Assembly: GCA_964385465.1 (NCBI GenBank)
Contig: CAYLPJ010000024.1
Location: 15,106 to 79,105 of the forward strand
DNA length: 64,000 bases
Direction of reading: 5' to 3'
Source: CAYLPJ01 sp964385465
Lineage (GTDB): Bacteria; Planctomycetota; Phycisphaerae; SM23-33
Positions 17,323 to 25,912 of this stretch are shown here, piece by piece. Both the position numbers and the translations under genes were made by a program. Numbering within the stretch: position 1 is the first letter of the stretch; every line of letters starts with the position of its first letter. The notes below the pieces were generated by a model, which was not told the origin of the DNA, did not search any database, and was given only the letters and a program-made list of their open reading frames with translations.

Positions 17323-18066
17323 ATGAGCCAGAGCGTCGACGAGCACTGTGCCGAGATTCACCGCTGCAATCAGCGCGGCGGGCGGATGCTGTCCGTCGTG
17401 GACCTCCTCGACGCCGGGACGCTCACGCCCGACCTGGCCGCCTACGCCCTCGCCGCCATCGGCGGGGGGGGCGGCTTCCTCGTCGGCGCCAAGCCCGGCG
17501 GGGCCGGCAAGACCACCGTCATGGGTGCGCTGCTGAACTTCGTGCCCGCAGACGTGGCCCTTCGCCCCGCCGACGGCCCGGCCGCCATCGACAGCGGCAT
17601 CAGGGCGCCCGAGCCCCGCACCTGCTTCATCTGCCACGAGATCGGCTCGGGGCCCTGGTACGCCTACCTCTGGGGCGCCGACCTGCGGGCGTACTTCCGC
17701 CTGCCCGATGCAGGGCACATGCTGGCCACCAACCTCCACGCCGACACGTACGAGCAGGCCCGCGAGCAGATCTGCGGCGACAACCGCGTCCCGCCCGAGC
17801 ACCTGCGGCGCATGCACATGATGTTCTTCCTCGCAGTCGGGCGCGGGCTGCGGACCACCCGCCGCATCGTCACCGCATGGGAATCCGACGGCCGGGAGGA
17901 CCACCGGCAGGTCTACGACGGCGGCGACGGCGTGGACCTGTCCGCCTCGTCGCTGGTCGACGCCGACGCCCTGTCGGCCGCCCGCGCGCGCATCGACGAA
18001 CTCGCCGCCTCCGACGCCCGGACCATCGAGGACGTGCGAGCCGCCCTCACTGCGCCGGGCGCTTGA
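17323..18066 (+). CDS. Orphan VirB11/PilT-like secretion ATPase
   Basis: The 247-residue protein has a Walker A motif GAKPGGAGKTT at residues 55-65 and the motif MLATNLHADTYEQA, which resembles the TxHA box of VirB11/CpaF/PilT ATPases of type II/IV secretion and pilus machines. It lacks the long N-terminal domain of those proteins, so it is short for the family. No pilin, secretin or other secretion gene is nearby; the neighbours are sugar genes. It overlaps the convergent GH42 gene by 20 bases. Two features are as expected for a real gene: a defined start after AAAGG and uniform coding character. Role unknown. Confidence 0.65.
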   Translation: MSQSVDEHCAEIHRCNQRGGRMLSVVDLLDAGTLTPDLAAYALAAIGGGGGFLVGAKPGGAGKTTVMGALLNFVPADVALRPADGPAAIDSGIRAPEPRTCFICHEIGSGPWYAYLWGADLRAYFRLPDAGHMLATNLHADTYEQAREQICGDNRVPPEHLRRMHMMFFLAVGRGLRTTRRIVTAWESDGREDHRQVYDGGDGVDLSASSLVDADALSAARARIDELAASDARTIEDVRAALTAPGA

Positions 18067-20107
18067 GCACCCGCGAGTCGTAGGCGGCCAGGTCGATGCG
18101 GCCGGTGAGGGTCTCGCCGGTGAGCATGTCGGCCAGCTCGGCGGCGCCGAGGTCTACGGTCCTGTCCTCGGGCTTGAAGTTCAGCAGGAAGACGTAGTCC
18201 GTCTCGCCGTCGGTGCGGAGCTGGGCGGCGACGCCCTCGGGCAGGTCGGCCTCGAGCACGCGGGGCAGGGCCAGCTCGCCGATCAGCCTCCCGTAGAAGT
18301 CGTCGAGGAACGGCGGGTCGTTGCGGCTGGCGACGTAGTACGCCCGTCCGTCGCCGACGGCGTTGACCGTCAGCGCGGGCCGGCCGGCGTAGAAGTCCTC
18401 GGCGTAGGTGGCGAGCACCTCGGCGGACTCGGCGTGGATGAGGTCGCAGAAGACCCTCGCGGTGTACTCCCTGGTGAGTTCCAGCGGGTTGCCCTCGACG
18501 GGGATCACGCGGTTGGCCTCGCCGTCGTGGAGGACGTCCAGCTCCTCGGCCCAGATGCCCAGCAGCCCCCGCAGCGGGCCCGGGAAGCCCCCGCGGAAGA
18601 CCAGGTCGTGCTCGTCGGCGATGCCCGTCCAGTACGTCGTCACCAGCACGCCACCGCCGCGGACGAACGCCTCCAGCCGATCGGCGACCCCCGGGCGGAT
18701 CATGTACAGCATCGGAGCGATCAGCAGCCGGTAGGAGGAGAAGTCGCAGTCCATCTCGATCACGTCGGCGGGAACCGACCGCTGCCACAGCGCCCGGTAG
18801 TGGCCCACGCAGGTGGGCTCGTAGTCGCGCCCGTCGCGGCGGGGGCCGGCGGCGTTGTCGATGGCCCAGCGGTTCTCCCAGTCGTAGATGACGGCCGACT
18901 TCGGGCGGACGGTCGTGCCGACGACGTCGTCGAGTCTGCCCAGCACGCGCCCGACGTCGGCGACGTCCTGGAACACGCGGGTGTTCTCGTGCCCGCAGTG
19001 ATCGACGACCGCGCCGTGGAACTTCTCGGCCCCGCCGCGGCTCTTGCGCCACTGGAAGTACTGGACCGTGTCCGAGCCGTGAGCGACGGCCTGGAGGCTC
19101 ATCAGCCGGTGCAGCCGCGGGCGCTTCAGCTTGCCCACCGGGAACCAGTTCGTGCTGCTGGGGGTGGATTCCATCATCGCGAACGGCTTGCCCGCCTTCA
19201 TCGTCCGGTAGATGTCGTGGACGAAGCCGACCTGCACGGCTGCCTTCCAGTCGTCCGCCCGCCCGTGAAGCTGCGGGTAGCTGTCCCAGGAGACCACGTC
19301 GAGGTGCTCGAGGAAGCGCCAGTAGTTCAGTCCGGTATAGGTTCCCATGAAGTTGGTGGTGATCGGCACGTCGGGGGCGAGGCGCTGGAGGGGCATGGCC
19401 TCGTTGAGCATGAAGGAGATGGTCTGGTCGGTGACGAATCGCTGCCAGTCGAGCGTGAGCCCGTGGACGGCGGTCTCGGTCAGCGGCCCCGGCGACTCGA
19501 TCTGGCTGAAGTCGGTGTACGTGTGGACCCAGAAGGCGGTCCACCATGCGTGGTTGAGCTCGTCGAGCGAGTCGTAGCGCTGCTCCAGCCAGTTGCGGAA
19601 GGCGACCTGGCAGCGGTCGCAGTGGCAGGCCCCGCCGTACTCGTTGGACAGGTGCCACATCAGCAGGGCCGGGTGCTCGGCGTACCGCTCGGCCAGGAGG
19701 TCGGAGAGGATGGCGCACTTCTCCCGCAGCAGCAGGGAGCTGAGGCAGTAGTTCACCCGCCCGCCGTGGCGGCGGCGGATGCGGTCGGGGCCCACGCGCA
19801 TCACCTCCGGGTACTTCGACGACAGCCACGCCGGGTGCGAGGCGCTCGGGGTGGCCAGCACGGCGTACGCGTTGTTCTCGGCCAGGAGGTCCATTACCCG
19901 GTCGAGCCAGTCGAAATCGAACCGCCCCTCGGAGCCCTCCAGGTGCACCCAGGAGAAGATGCCCACGCTCATGGCGTTGCAGCCGGCGAGTTTCATCAGG
20001 CGGATGTCCTCGCCCCAGATCTCCTCGGGCCACTGCTCGGGGTTGTAGTCTCCCCCGTGCAGCATGTGCGGACACTTCGGATGAATCGGCGGATAGCGAT
20101 CTGTCAC
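18047..20107 (-). CDS. GH42 beta-galactosidase
   Basis: The 686-residue protein follows the GH42 plan: a TIM barrel with catalytic acid Glu156 in HLSNEYGGAC and nucleophile Glu313 in MMESTPSSTNW, then a trimerisation domain and a small C-terminal beta domain. The structural zinc Cys set is present (Cys121 and the CHCDRC cluster at 161-166). GH42 enzymes act on beta-galactosides, usually oligosaccharides already imported; no signal peptide is seen. The GTG at 20107 follows GCAGGAGAG; an ATG at 20158 is open but has no ribosome site. The stop lies inside the end of the convergent ATPase gene. Confidence 0.93.
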   Translation of the reverse strand: MTDRYPPIHPKCPHMLHGGDYNPEQWPEEIWGEDIRLMKLAGCNAMSVGIFSWVHLEGSEGRFDFDWLDRVMDLLAENNAYAVLATPSASHPAWLSSKYPEVMRVGPDRIRRRHGGRVNYCLSSLLLREKCAILSDLLAERYAEHPALLMWHLSNEYGGACHCDRCQVAFRNWLEQRYDSLDELNHAWWTAFWVHTYTDFSQIESPGPLTETAVHGLTLDWQRFVTDQTISFMLNEAMPLQRLAPDVPITTNFMGTYTGLNYWRFLEHLDVVSWDSYPQLHGRADDWKAAVQVGFVHDIYRTMKAGKPFAMMESTPSSTNWFPVGKLKRPRLHRLMSLQAVAHGSDTVQYFQWRKSRGGAEKFHGAVVDHCGHENTRVFQDVADVGRVLGRLDDVVGTTVRPKSAVIYDWENRWAIDNAAGPRRDGRDYEPTCVGHYRALWQRSVPADVIEMDCDFSSYRLLIAPMLYMIRPGVADRLEAFVRGGGVLVTTYWTGIADEHDLVFRGGFPGPLRGLLGIWAEELDVLHDGEANRVIPVEGNPLELTREYTARVFCDLIHAESAEVLATYAEDFYAGRPALTVNAVGDGRAYYVASRNDPPFLDDFYGRLIGELALPRVLEADLPEGVAAQLRTDGETDYVFLLNFKPEDRTVDLGAAELADMLTGETLTGRIDLAAYDSRVLKRPAQ

Positions 20108-20238
20108 GGCATCTCTCCTGCGGACAGCGGACGCGGACGGTCTCTCCACATCATCCATCGGCCACGTCTACCCGCTGACGCCAGCGAACGCAATCGCCGG
20201 AGCCACAGGTCCCGGCGGGGGCACGCTGCGGCCGGCCG

Positions 20239-22374
20239 CTACCGGCCACGCCTGCCCGCCCGCTGCCACGCCTCCGGGGGCAGGGCGCGGCGGTGTTCGT
20301 CCACGAACAGGCCGATCTTCTCGAACGGGATCGGCTCCATCCCGGGGATCTTCTTCGCCACGGCCGAGGGGTTGCGGAAGCGGAAGTTCAGCCGCCGGGG
20401 CGCGACGAACAGGCCGGCGGCGTTGGCGAGCGTGACGTTGCGGGCGATCTCCGTGAGGGCGTAGTGCTCGTCCTTGCCGCTGATGTTCACGGCCTTGCCG
20501 CACGCCAAGAGCAGGTTGCCCTCGATCACCGTGCCGGTCGGCCAGTCCGGGTGGTAGCCTGGGTCGAGGAGCCTGGCCACCGCCGGGTACCGCGTGGACC
20601 ACGGCGGGGCCTCGGGACGGACGCGTTTGACCTGCCCGACCAGCCTCTCGTGCCGGAGGTTGTAGCCGCGCGACACGCCCCGGCTGTCGATGTGCACGCC
20701 GCGCTCGCAGGCGATCGACACGTTCCCGCGGACGATGTTGTCGTGTCCGCCGCCGACGAACGGCCCGCACCGCATCCTGTAAAATACGTTGCCGACCACC
20801 GTGTCCCCGCTGTCGCCGTCGTCCATGTACACCCCCTCGGCCTCGGGGCTGTGGTGGAAGAAGTTGTGGCGCACCACGTTGCCCCGGCTCGTCCAGTCGT
20901 GCCACGTGTAGAACGCCCCGACGTCGTGGCTGTCCATCGCGACGTGGTGGACCTCGTTGCGTTCCAGCACGTTGTCGTTGCCCCCGTACAGCACGGCGGC
21001 ATGGGGCAGCGTGTGCAGCAGGTTGTTCGCCACCCGCAGGCCGACGCCCTCGACCCCGTAGCTGCCGACCTTGATCGCCGGGGCGTACGTCTTGACCACC
21101 TGCCCGACGTGGTGGATGTGGTTGTTCACCGCCTCGTGCCCGGCCGGGATGAGCTTCAGCCGGTCGCCGCCGCCCAGGACGATCCCGCCGGCCCCGAGGT
21201 CGTACAGGTCGCACGAGCGCACCGAATGCCCTCGCCCGCCGCGGACGACCGCCCCGTAGTCACCCATTCGCCGCAGCACGCAGCCGGCCAGGCGGACGGA
21301 CCGCCCGCCGTCGATCCGCACGCCCTCGCCGAGGCCGTACTCGAACGTCAGGCCGCGGAAGGTCAGGTGGCTCGCGCCGCGGGCGTGCAGGAGCCGATCG
21401 GCGAAGTCGGCGAGGATGACCGCCCCGTCGGCCGGGGCCTCGCCCGCCGCGGCGTTTGGCGGCCAGAGGTACAGCGTGCCCGCACCGAAGCGGATGCACC
21501 ACTCGCCGGGGCGGTCGATCTCGTCGAAGACGTTGATCGCGACGTAGTTCTCCTTGCCGTTGCCCACCCGGACGCCCTTGACGGTCTTGCTGTACTTCGA
21601 CCCGATCCCTTCCTGCCTGCACGTTGCCAGGGCGATCGTCCGCCTGGACGGGTCGATCGCCGCGACGCGGATCTTGTCGGAGAACCAGGGCACGCGCCAG
21701 AAACCGTCCAGCCAGAGGCCCTCGGCGACGGCCTTGAGCCAGCGGTGCGGGCGGTCGCCGCGGTAGACGAACACCCCGCCCCGGGCGTCGGGGCCCTCGG
21801 CGACGCCGTTGTCCAGGACGGTCTTGATCGTCGTGTAGCCCTCGTTCGGCCAGCGGGCCAGGGGCAGGCGCTCGCCGCCGGCGTAGAGCTGCACCAGGTC
21901 GCCGCCGCCGCGGAAGAGGTCCTTCCACCGCTGGGCGTGGCGAACGCCGAGAGCGCGGAGGTCCAGCTCGAAGACCCGCCCCCTCGCCGCCGGGACCAGC
22001 CGCTCGAGCAGCGCCTCGTCGGTCACCGGCTTCCACGCCGCCGCCGGCACGGCCAGCCCGGCCGAGATGCGCACCTCGCCCTCGCCGAACCGCGCGTACG
22101 TCACCGGCGCATCGGCCGAGCCCCCGTCGCCTTCACCGAAGGTCAGCGTCTCGGTGATGCGGTAGACCCCAGGGCGAACCCGGACCGTCGCTCCGGCGCG
22201 GTCGCCGCGTTGACGAAGGAGGTCGCGGGCCCTGGCGAGCGTCGCCAGCGGTGCCTCGGCCGAGCCGTCGGCCCCGTCGTCGCCGTTCGGCGCGACATGC
22301 ACCTCCACAGCCGCCACGGCGACGGCCGACGAAAAGCACAGAACCGCGGCTACGCGTCGAATTATACCAGTCAC
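20239..22374 (-). CDS. Exported right-handed beta-helix protein
   Basis: The 711-residue protein starts with a signal peptide (RRVAAVLCFSSAVAVAAV) and the entry motif HVAPNGDDGADGSAEAPLAT, common in exported parallel beta-helix enzymes. The rest consists of beta-helix rungs rich in N, G and V (for example NNLLHTLPHAAVLYGGNDNV). Related proteins include pectate-lyase-like folds and glycosidase families such as GH120 and GH141, so a role on plant or algal polysaccharides is plausible. The exact family is unassigned and no catalytic residues were identified. The GTG at 22374 follows GGAGGT. It lies 131 bases from the GH42 gene on the same strand. Confidence 0.8.
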   Translation of the reverse strand: MTGIIRRVAAVLCFSSAVAVAAVEVHVAPNGDDGADGSAEAPLATLARARDLLRQRGDRAGATVRVRPGVYRITETLTFGEGDGGSADAPVTYARFGEGEVRISAGLAVPAAAWKPVTDEALLERLVPAARGRVFELDLRALGVRHAQRWKDLFRGGGDLVQLYAGGERLPLARWPNEGYTTIKTVLDNGVAEGPDARGGVFVYRGDRPHRWLKAVAEGLWLDGFWRVPWFSDKIRVAAIDPSRRTIALATCRQEGIGSKYSKTVKGVRVGNGKENYVAINVFDEIDRPGEWCIRFGAGTLYLWPPNAAAGEAPADGAVILADFADRLLHARGASHLTFRGLTFEYGLGEGVRIDGGRSVRLAGCVLRRMGDYGAVVRGGRGHSVRSCDLYDLGAGGIVLGGGDRLKLIPAGHEAVNNHIHHVGQVVKTYAPAIKVGSYGVEGVGLRVANNLLHTLPHAAVLYGGNDNVLERNEVHHVAMDSHDVGAFYTWHDWTSRGNVVRHNFFHHSPEAEGVYMDDGDSGDTVVGNVFYRMRCGPFVGGGHDNIVRGNVSIACERGVHIDSRGVSRGYNLRHERLVGQVKRVRPEAPPWSTRYPAVARLLDPGYHPDWPTGTVIEGNLLLACGKAVNISGKDEHYALTEIARNVTLANAAGLFVAPRRLNFRFRNPSAVAKKIPGMEPIPFEKIGLFVDEHRRALPPEAWQRAGRRGR

Positions 22375-22558
22375 CACACACCTCCGGTCCTGCGACGGCC
22401 GATCCGCGGGTGGAGCGGGCCTGGTCCTCCCGCGGTTGTCCTCGGCGATCGGCCGACACTTCCGCCGTGGCATCATCTCCGCGGGCAAAGCCTTCGCTCC
22501 CGGTGTCCCGCGGCCCGGTCGGGGCGTTTCGTCCAAGCGTTCTCAGACAAGTTGGGTC

Positions 22559-22683
22559 GCGTCCCTGCTGGTCCCCGGCCCGCCCGGCCGCGTTGGCCTG
22601 CATCGGCGATGCCACGGCATCGCCTGCTTCGGCCGCCTTGCCAGAGGAGCCGCGTCCGGCGCAGGAACCGCAACGAACGTATC
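22559..22683. repeat. Dispersed foldback element, copy B (inverted orientation)
   Basis: This is the reverse complement of the element at 1022-1158, with about five differences over 125 bases. The central hairpin GGCGATGC...GCATCGCC is kept, with loop CGTG instead of CGTA. The end at 22559 has drifted, so only the end at 22683 keeps a clear terminal repeat. It sits in the divergent gap 22375-22837, which otherwise contains the promoter of the next gene and no open frame I can support. Confidence 0.75.
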
Positions 22684-22753
22684 GGAAACCGCTTAGTGCT
22701 CCAGTTCTCTAACGGTCTCGCCATCGGGCAGTTCCGGCCCGGGGGCTCGGGGC

Positions 22754-22781
22754 TTGACCGCATGCCGGCGCCGGCGACAAT
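22754..22781 (+). promoter_or_regulatory. Promoter of the 22.8-kb gene
   Basis: TTGACC (22754-22759) and GACAAT (22776-22781) are 16 bases apart, about 55 bases before the ATG at 22838. Confidence 0.5.
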
Positions 22782-22837
22782 GACGCCATGCACCCAAGCG
22801 GTGCCGCCGGAAGAGCAAGAGCAGGAAGGTCGGATTC

Positions 22838-23860
22838 ATGAACGTGCCCGAGCTTGCCGAGGCCGGGAAGGTCGCCGTCTCCGGGGGGTGTGAGGTCCAC
22901 GGGGAAATGGAACTGTCCTTTGCCCCGGCTCCGGACGGCGTGGCCATGCAGGTCAGGAACGAGCAGTGGCTCTACGACCTGGCCTCGCGTCCTCTGCCGG
23001 GCTTCGCCGCGACGTTGTCCCACCCGGAGGCCGGGACGTTCTTCGCCGGGCTCAGGGAGGCCGTCGAGGCCGCGCGCGGCCGTACGGGAACGTTCAGCAC
23101 CCGCCAGGCCGTCGTCGCCGTTCACCTGCCGCTGGCCGACGGGATCCTCGACGCGGACCTGCGGGAGGATACTGTCGGCGAGGCCATCGAGCCGATCCTC
23201 GATAGGATCGACGCCTTCGCCCGCGCCCACGCGCCCTCGCGGGACGGGCGGCCGACAACCGGGGCCGGCAGCCCGCCGGAGAACGCCACGGCCCGGCTGC
23301 TGGGCGGCCGGGACGAGCGGAGCCGGGCCGCGGTGGAGGTGTCGCAGGGCCATGCGCTGCACGGCGCCACGGAGGCGATCGTCTGCGGCGGGGGCCCGGC
23401 CGCGGTGCGCCTGGTACGCCCCGCCGGGCGGTCTGCGGGCGGCCCGGGCGAGACGCGCTACGTGCTGGACCTGTCGGGCGAGCAGATCGCGAGCGTCTTC
23501 GACGCCTTGATCGCCGCGGACGTCGCGGCGCTGCCGCTTCCCGCCGAGCCCGCACGTCCGGGCCGGCCGGATGAGAGCCTGTGCGTGCTGGCGGTTCACG
23601 GGGCCGGCGGGGACGGTTTGAGCATCGGTGTCTGGGCCGATGATACCCCGCCGCCGGACGTCTACGCCAGCCACCCGCGCAAGGCCTTCGACGACGCCTG
23701 CCTTGCCGTCCGGCGCGTCGTGCTGGCCGCGGCAGACGGCGCCCGGCCGGTCTACAGCGGCCCTCAGGACCGGCCCGGCTGGGATGCGCTCCGCGCGGCG
23801 CTGCTGCCCGGCTGCCTCCGCCTGCAAAAACCCCTTGACCGCCGGAGGGGGCGGCAGTAG
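22838..23860 (+). CDS. Hypothetical protein
   Basis: I do not recognise this 340-residue protein. It has no signal peptide or membrane segment and no clear catalytic motif. It looks like two alpha/beta parts: one with repeated acidic-hydrophobic strands (HLPLADGILDADL) and one beginning near EAIVCGGGPAAVRLV. A weak ribosome site (AAGGTCGG) precedes the ATG. A promoter lies upstream and pheA follows after 57 bases, so it may be read together with pheA. The frame is open throughout and has typical codon use, which supports a real gene. Confidence 0.6.
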   Translation: MNVPELAEAGKVAVSGGCEVHGEMELSFAPAPDGVAMQVRNEQWLYDLASRPLPGFAATLSHPEAGTFFAGLREAVEAARGRTGTFSTRQAVVAVHLPLADGILDADLREDTVGEAIEPILDRIDAFARAHAPSRDGRPTTGAGSPPENATARLLGGRDERSRAAVEVSQGHALHGATEAIVCGGGPAAVRLVRPAGRSAGGPGETRYVLDLSGEQIASVFDALIAADVAALPLPAEPARPGRPDESLCVLAVHGAGGDGLSIGVWADDTPPPDVYASHPRKAFDDACLAVRRVVLAAADGARPVYSGPQDRPGWDALRAALLPGCLRLQKPLDRRRGRQ

Positions 23861-23870
23861 AAATGCCAGA

Positions 23871-23907
23871 CTACCCGTGGGCGGGTAGGTTGTGCGCCGA
23901 GGGCGCA
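23871..23907 (+). promoter_or_regulatory. Two tandem hairpins in front of pheA
   Basis: CTACCCG-TGGG-CGGGTAG (23871-23888) and TGCGCC-GAG-GGCGCA (23893-23907) are perfect stem-loops in the 57-base gap. The second ends 10 bases before the pheA ATG. They could end transcription or affect ribosome access; no leader peptide fits in the gap. Confidence 0.5.
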
Positions 23908-23917
23908 GGGCAGGACC

Positions 23918-25024
23918 ATGACAGAGAACCAGGGCCGCGAGGCCCCTTCCGTCGAGGAACTTTCGCAGTTGCGCAAGCGGATCGACGATCTGGACCGCCG
24001 GATCGTCGAGTTGCTCAATGCGCGCGCGGAGGTGGTGATCGAGGTGGGCAAGGCCAAGAAGGCCGACGGCACGCCGATCTACGCCCCCGACCGCGAGTCG
24101 GCCGTGCTGAAGCGCCTCGGGGAGCTGAACGACGGGCCGCTGCCGCAGTCGACGCTGCGGGCGATCTACCGCGAGTTGATGAGCGGCTCGTTCGTGCTGG
24201 AGAAGCCGCTTCGGATCGGCTACCTCGGGCCCAAGGGCACGTTCTCGCACCTGGCGGCGCAGCGGAAGTTCGGCTCGTCGGTGGAGTACCGTCCGCTGGC
24301 GGACATCCGGGCAGTCTTCGACGAGGTCGCCCGGGGGCATTGCGACCTCGGCGTCGTGCCGATCGAAAACTCCTCCGGCGGCGGCGTTGTGGACACGATG
24401 GACTGCTTCATCGAGGCCCACACCTTCATCTGCGGCGAGCTGCTCGTGCACATCCACCACAACCTGCTGGCCAACTGCTCGCCGGAGAATGTCACCGCGG
24501 TGGCCTCCAAGCCGGAGATCTTCGCCCAGTGCCGCAACTGGCTGTCCACCAGCCTCCAGCAGGTCGAGCAGGTGCCCGTCGCCAGCTCCAGCCGGGCCGC
24601 GGAGATGGCCACCGAGCGCGAGGGCCTGGCGGCGATCGGGTCGGAGTTGGCGGCCGAACTGTACGACCTCAAGGTCGTCTTCGCCAACATCGAGGACAAC
24701 CCCAACAACATGACGCGTTTTTTCATCATCGCCCGCCAGCCGGCCCGGCGGACCGGCAACGACAAGACGGCGTTGATGTTCTCGACCTCTCACCGGGCCG
24801 GGGCGCTGGTGGACGTGCTGAACGTCTTCTCGCGGAACGGCATCAACCTGACGAATATCGACTCGCGCCCCAGTCGGCGGCGGAACTGGGAGTACTTCTT
24901 CTTCGTCGACGCCGAGGGGCATTTCGAGGACCCCAACTTCGCCGAGGCCATCGAGGAGGCCCGCGGGCACTGCGGCGAGCTGCACGTGCTGGGCAGCTTC
25001 CCCCGAGCCACCGAGCCGATCTGA
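23918..25024 (+). CDS. pheA: Chorismate mutase/prephenate dehydratase
   Basis: PheA turns chorismate into prephenate and then phenylpyruvate for phenylalanine synthesis. The 368-residue protein has an AroQ mutase domain (residues 1-95, LRKRIDDLDRRIVELLNAR), a dehydratase domain starting at IGYLGPKGTFSH and carrying the catalytic NMTRFF motif, and a C-terminal ACT domain with the NIDSRPSRR form of the ESRP motif that senses phenylalanine. Length and order match the usual P-protein. Feedback inhibition through the ACT domain is expected. tpiA follows after 76 bases. Confidence 0.95.
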   Translation: MTENQGREAPSVEELSQLRKRIDDLDRRIVELLNARAEVVIEVGKAKKADGTPIYAPDRESAVLKRLGELNDGPLPQSTLRAIYRELMSGSFVLEKPLRIGYLGPKGTFSHLAAQRKFGSSVEYRPLADIRAVFDEVARGHCDLGVVPIENSSGGGVVDTMDCFIEAHTFICGELLVHIHHNLLANCSPENVTAVASKPEIFAQCRNWLSTSLQQVEQVPVASSSRAAEMATEREGLAAIGSELAAELYDLKVVFANIEDNPNNMTRFFIIARQPARRTGNDKTALMFSTSHRAGALVDVLNVFSRNGINLTNIDSRPSRRRNWEYFFFVDAEGHFEDPNFAEAIEEARGHCGELHVLGSFPRATEPI

Positions 25025-25100
25025 TCGGCCCCGGGCCCGAGACCGCGACAACCCCGAACGCAGCGCGAAGTGCCCGCCGGCGCCTCGCCAGGAGCAAACC

Positions 25101-25871
25101 ATGAGCAGGAAGCTGTTTATCGCCGGAAACTGGAAAATGAACGGCTCGCACGAGAGCAACACCGCCCTCGCCGCCGGCCTGGCAGAAAAGATCGGCTCGG
25201 TCGAGCAGGTCGACCTCGGCGTGGCCCCGCCGGCGGTGTACCTCGCGGCCGTGGGCGAGAAGCTCGCGGGGACGAACATCGCCCTGATGGCCCAGAACAT
25301 GTTCCACGAGGACAACGGCGCGTACACCGGCGAGCTGTCCGGCGAGATGGTCAAGGACGTCGGCTGCACCGTGGTGATCCTGGGCCACAGCGAGCGGCGC
25401 CACGTGATCGGCGAGTCGGACGAACTGACCAACCGCAAGGTGGTCAAGGCCCTCGGGGACGGGCTGGACGTGATCCTCTGCGTGGGCGAGCTGCTGGAGG
25501 AGCGCGAGGCCGAGAAGACCAAGGACGTCGTCACCCGCCAGGTCCGGGTGGGGCTCGAGGGCGTCTCGAAGGAGGCGATGGCCAGCCTGACGGTCGCCTA
25601 CGAGCCGGTGTGGGCGATCGGCACGGGCAAGACGGCCACGCCCGAGCAGGCCCAGGATGTCCACGCGATGATTCGCGGGCTGCTGGCCGGGCTGTACGAC
25701 GAGGCCACCGCAGCCGCCACGCGAATCCAGTACGGCGGGTCCGTCAAGCCCGGCAATGCCGCGGACCTGCTGGCCCGGCCTGACATCGACGGCGCCCTCG
25801 TCGGCGGCGCCAGCCTCAAGGTGGACGACTTCGCCGCGATCGTGCAGGCGGGCGTCGAGCAGAGCAAATAG
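25101..25871 (+). CDS. tpiA: Triosephosphate isomerase
   Basis: TpiA interconverts dihydroxyacetone phosphate and glyceraldehyde 3-phosphate in glycolysis. The 256-residue protein has NWKMN with Lys12, the electrophile His96 in ILGHSERR, catalytic Glu168 in YEPVWAIGTG, and the phosphate-binding YGGSVKP and GGASL loops. AGGAG precedes the ATG. It begins a tight run tpiA-secG-yicC-gmk-rpoZ; a tpiA-secG pairing is common in several phyla. Confidence 0.97.
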   Translation: MSRKLFIAGNWKMNGSHESNTALAAGLAEKIGSVEQVDLGVAPPAVYLAAVGEKLAGTNIALMAQNMFHEDNGAYTGELSGEMVKDVGCTVVILGHSERRHVIGESDELTNRKVVKALGDGLDVILCVGELLEEREAEKTKDVVTRQVRVGLEGVSKEAMASLTVAYEPVWAIGTGKTATPEQAQDVHAMIRGLLAGLYDEATAAATRIQYGGSVKPGNAADLLARPDIDGALVGGASLKVDDFAAIVQAGVEQSK

Positions 25872-25912
25872 ACCCGGCGGCAGCGCCGGCCCGGACGAGT
25901 GGAGAAAGGCGA

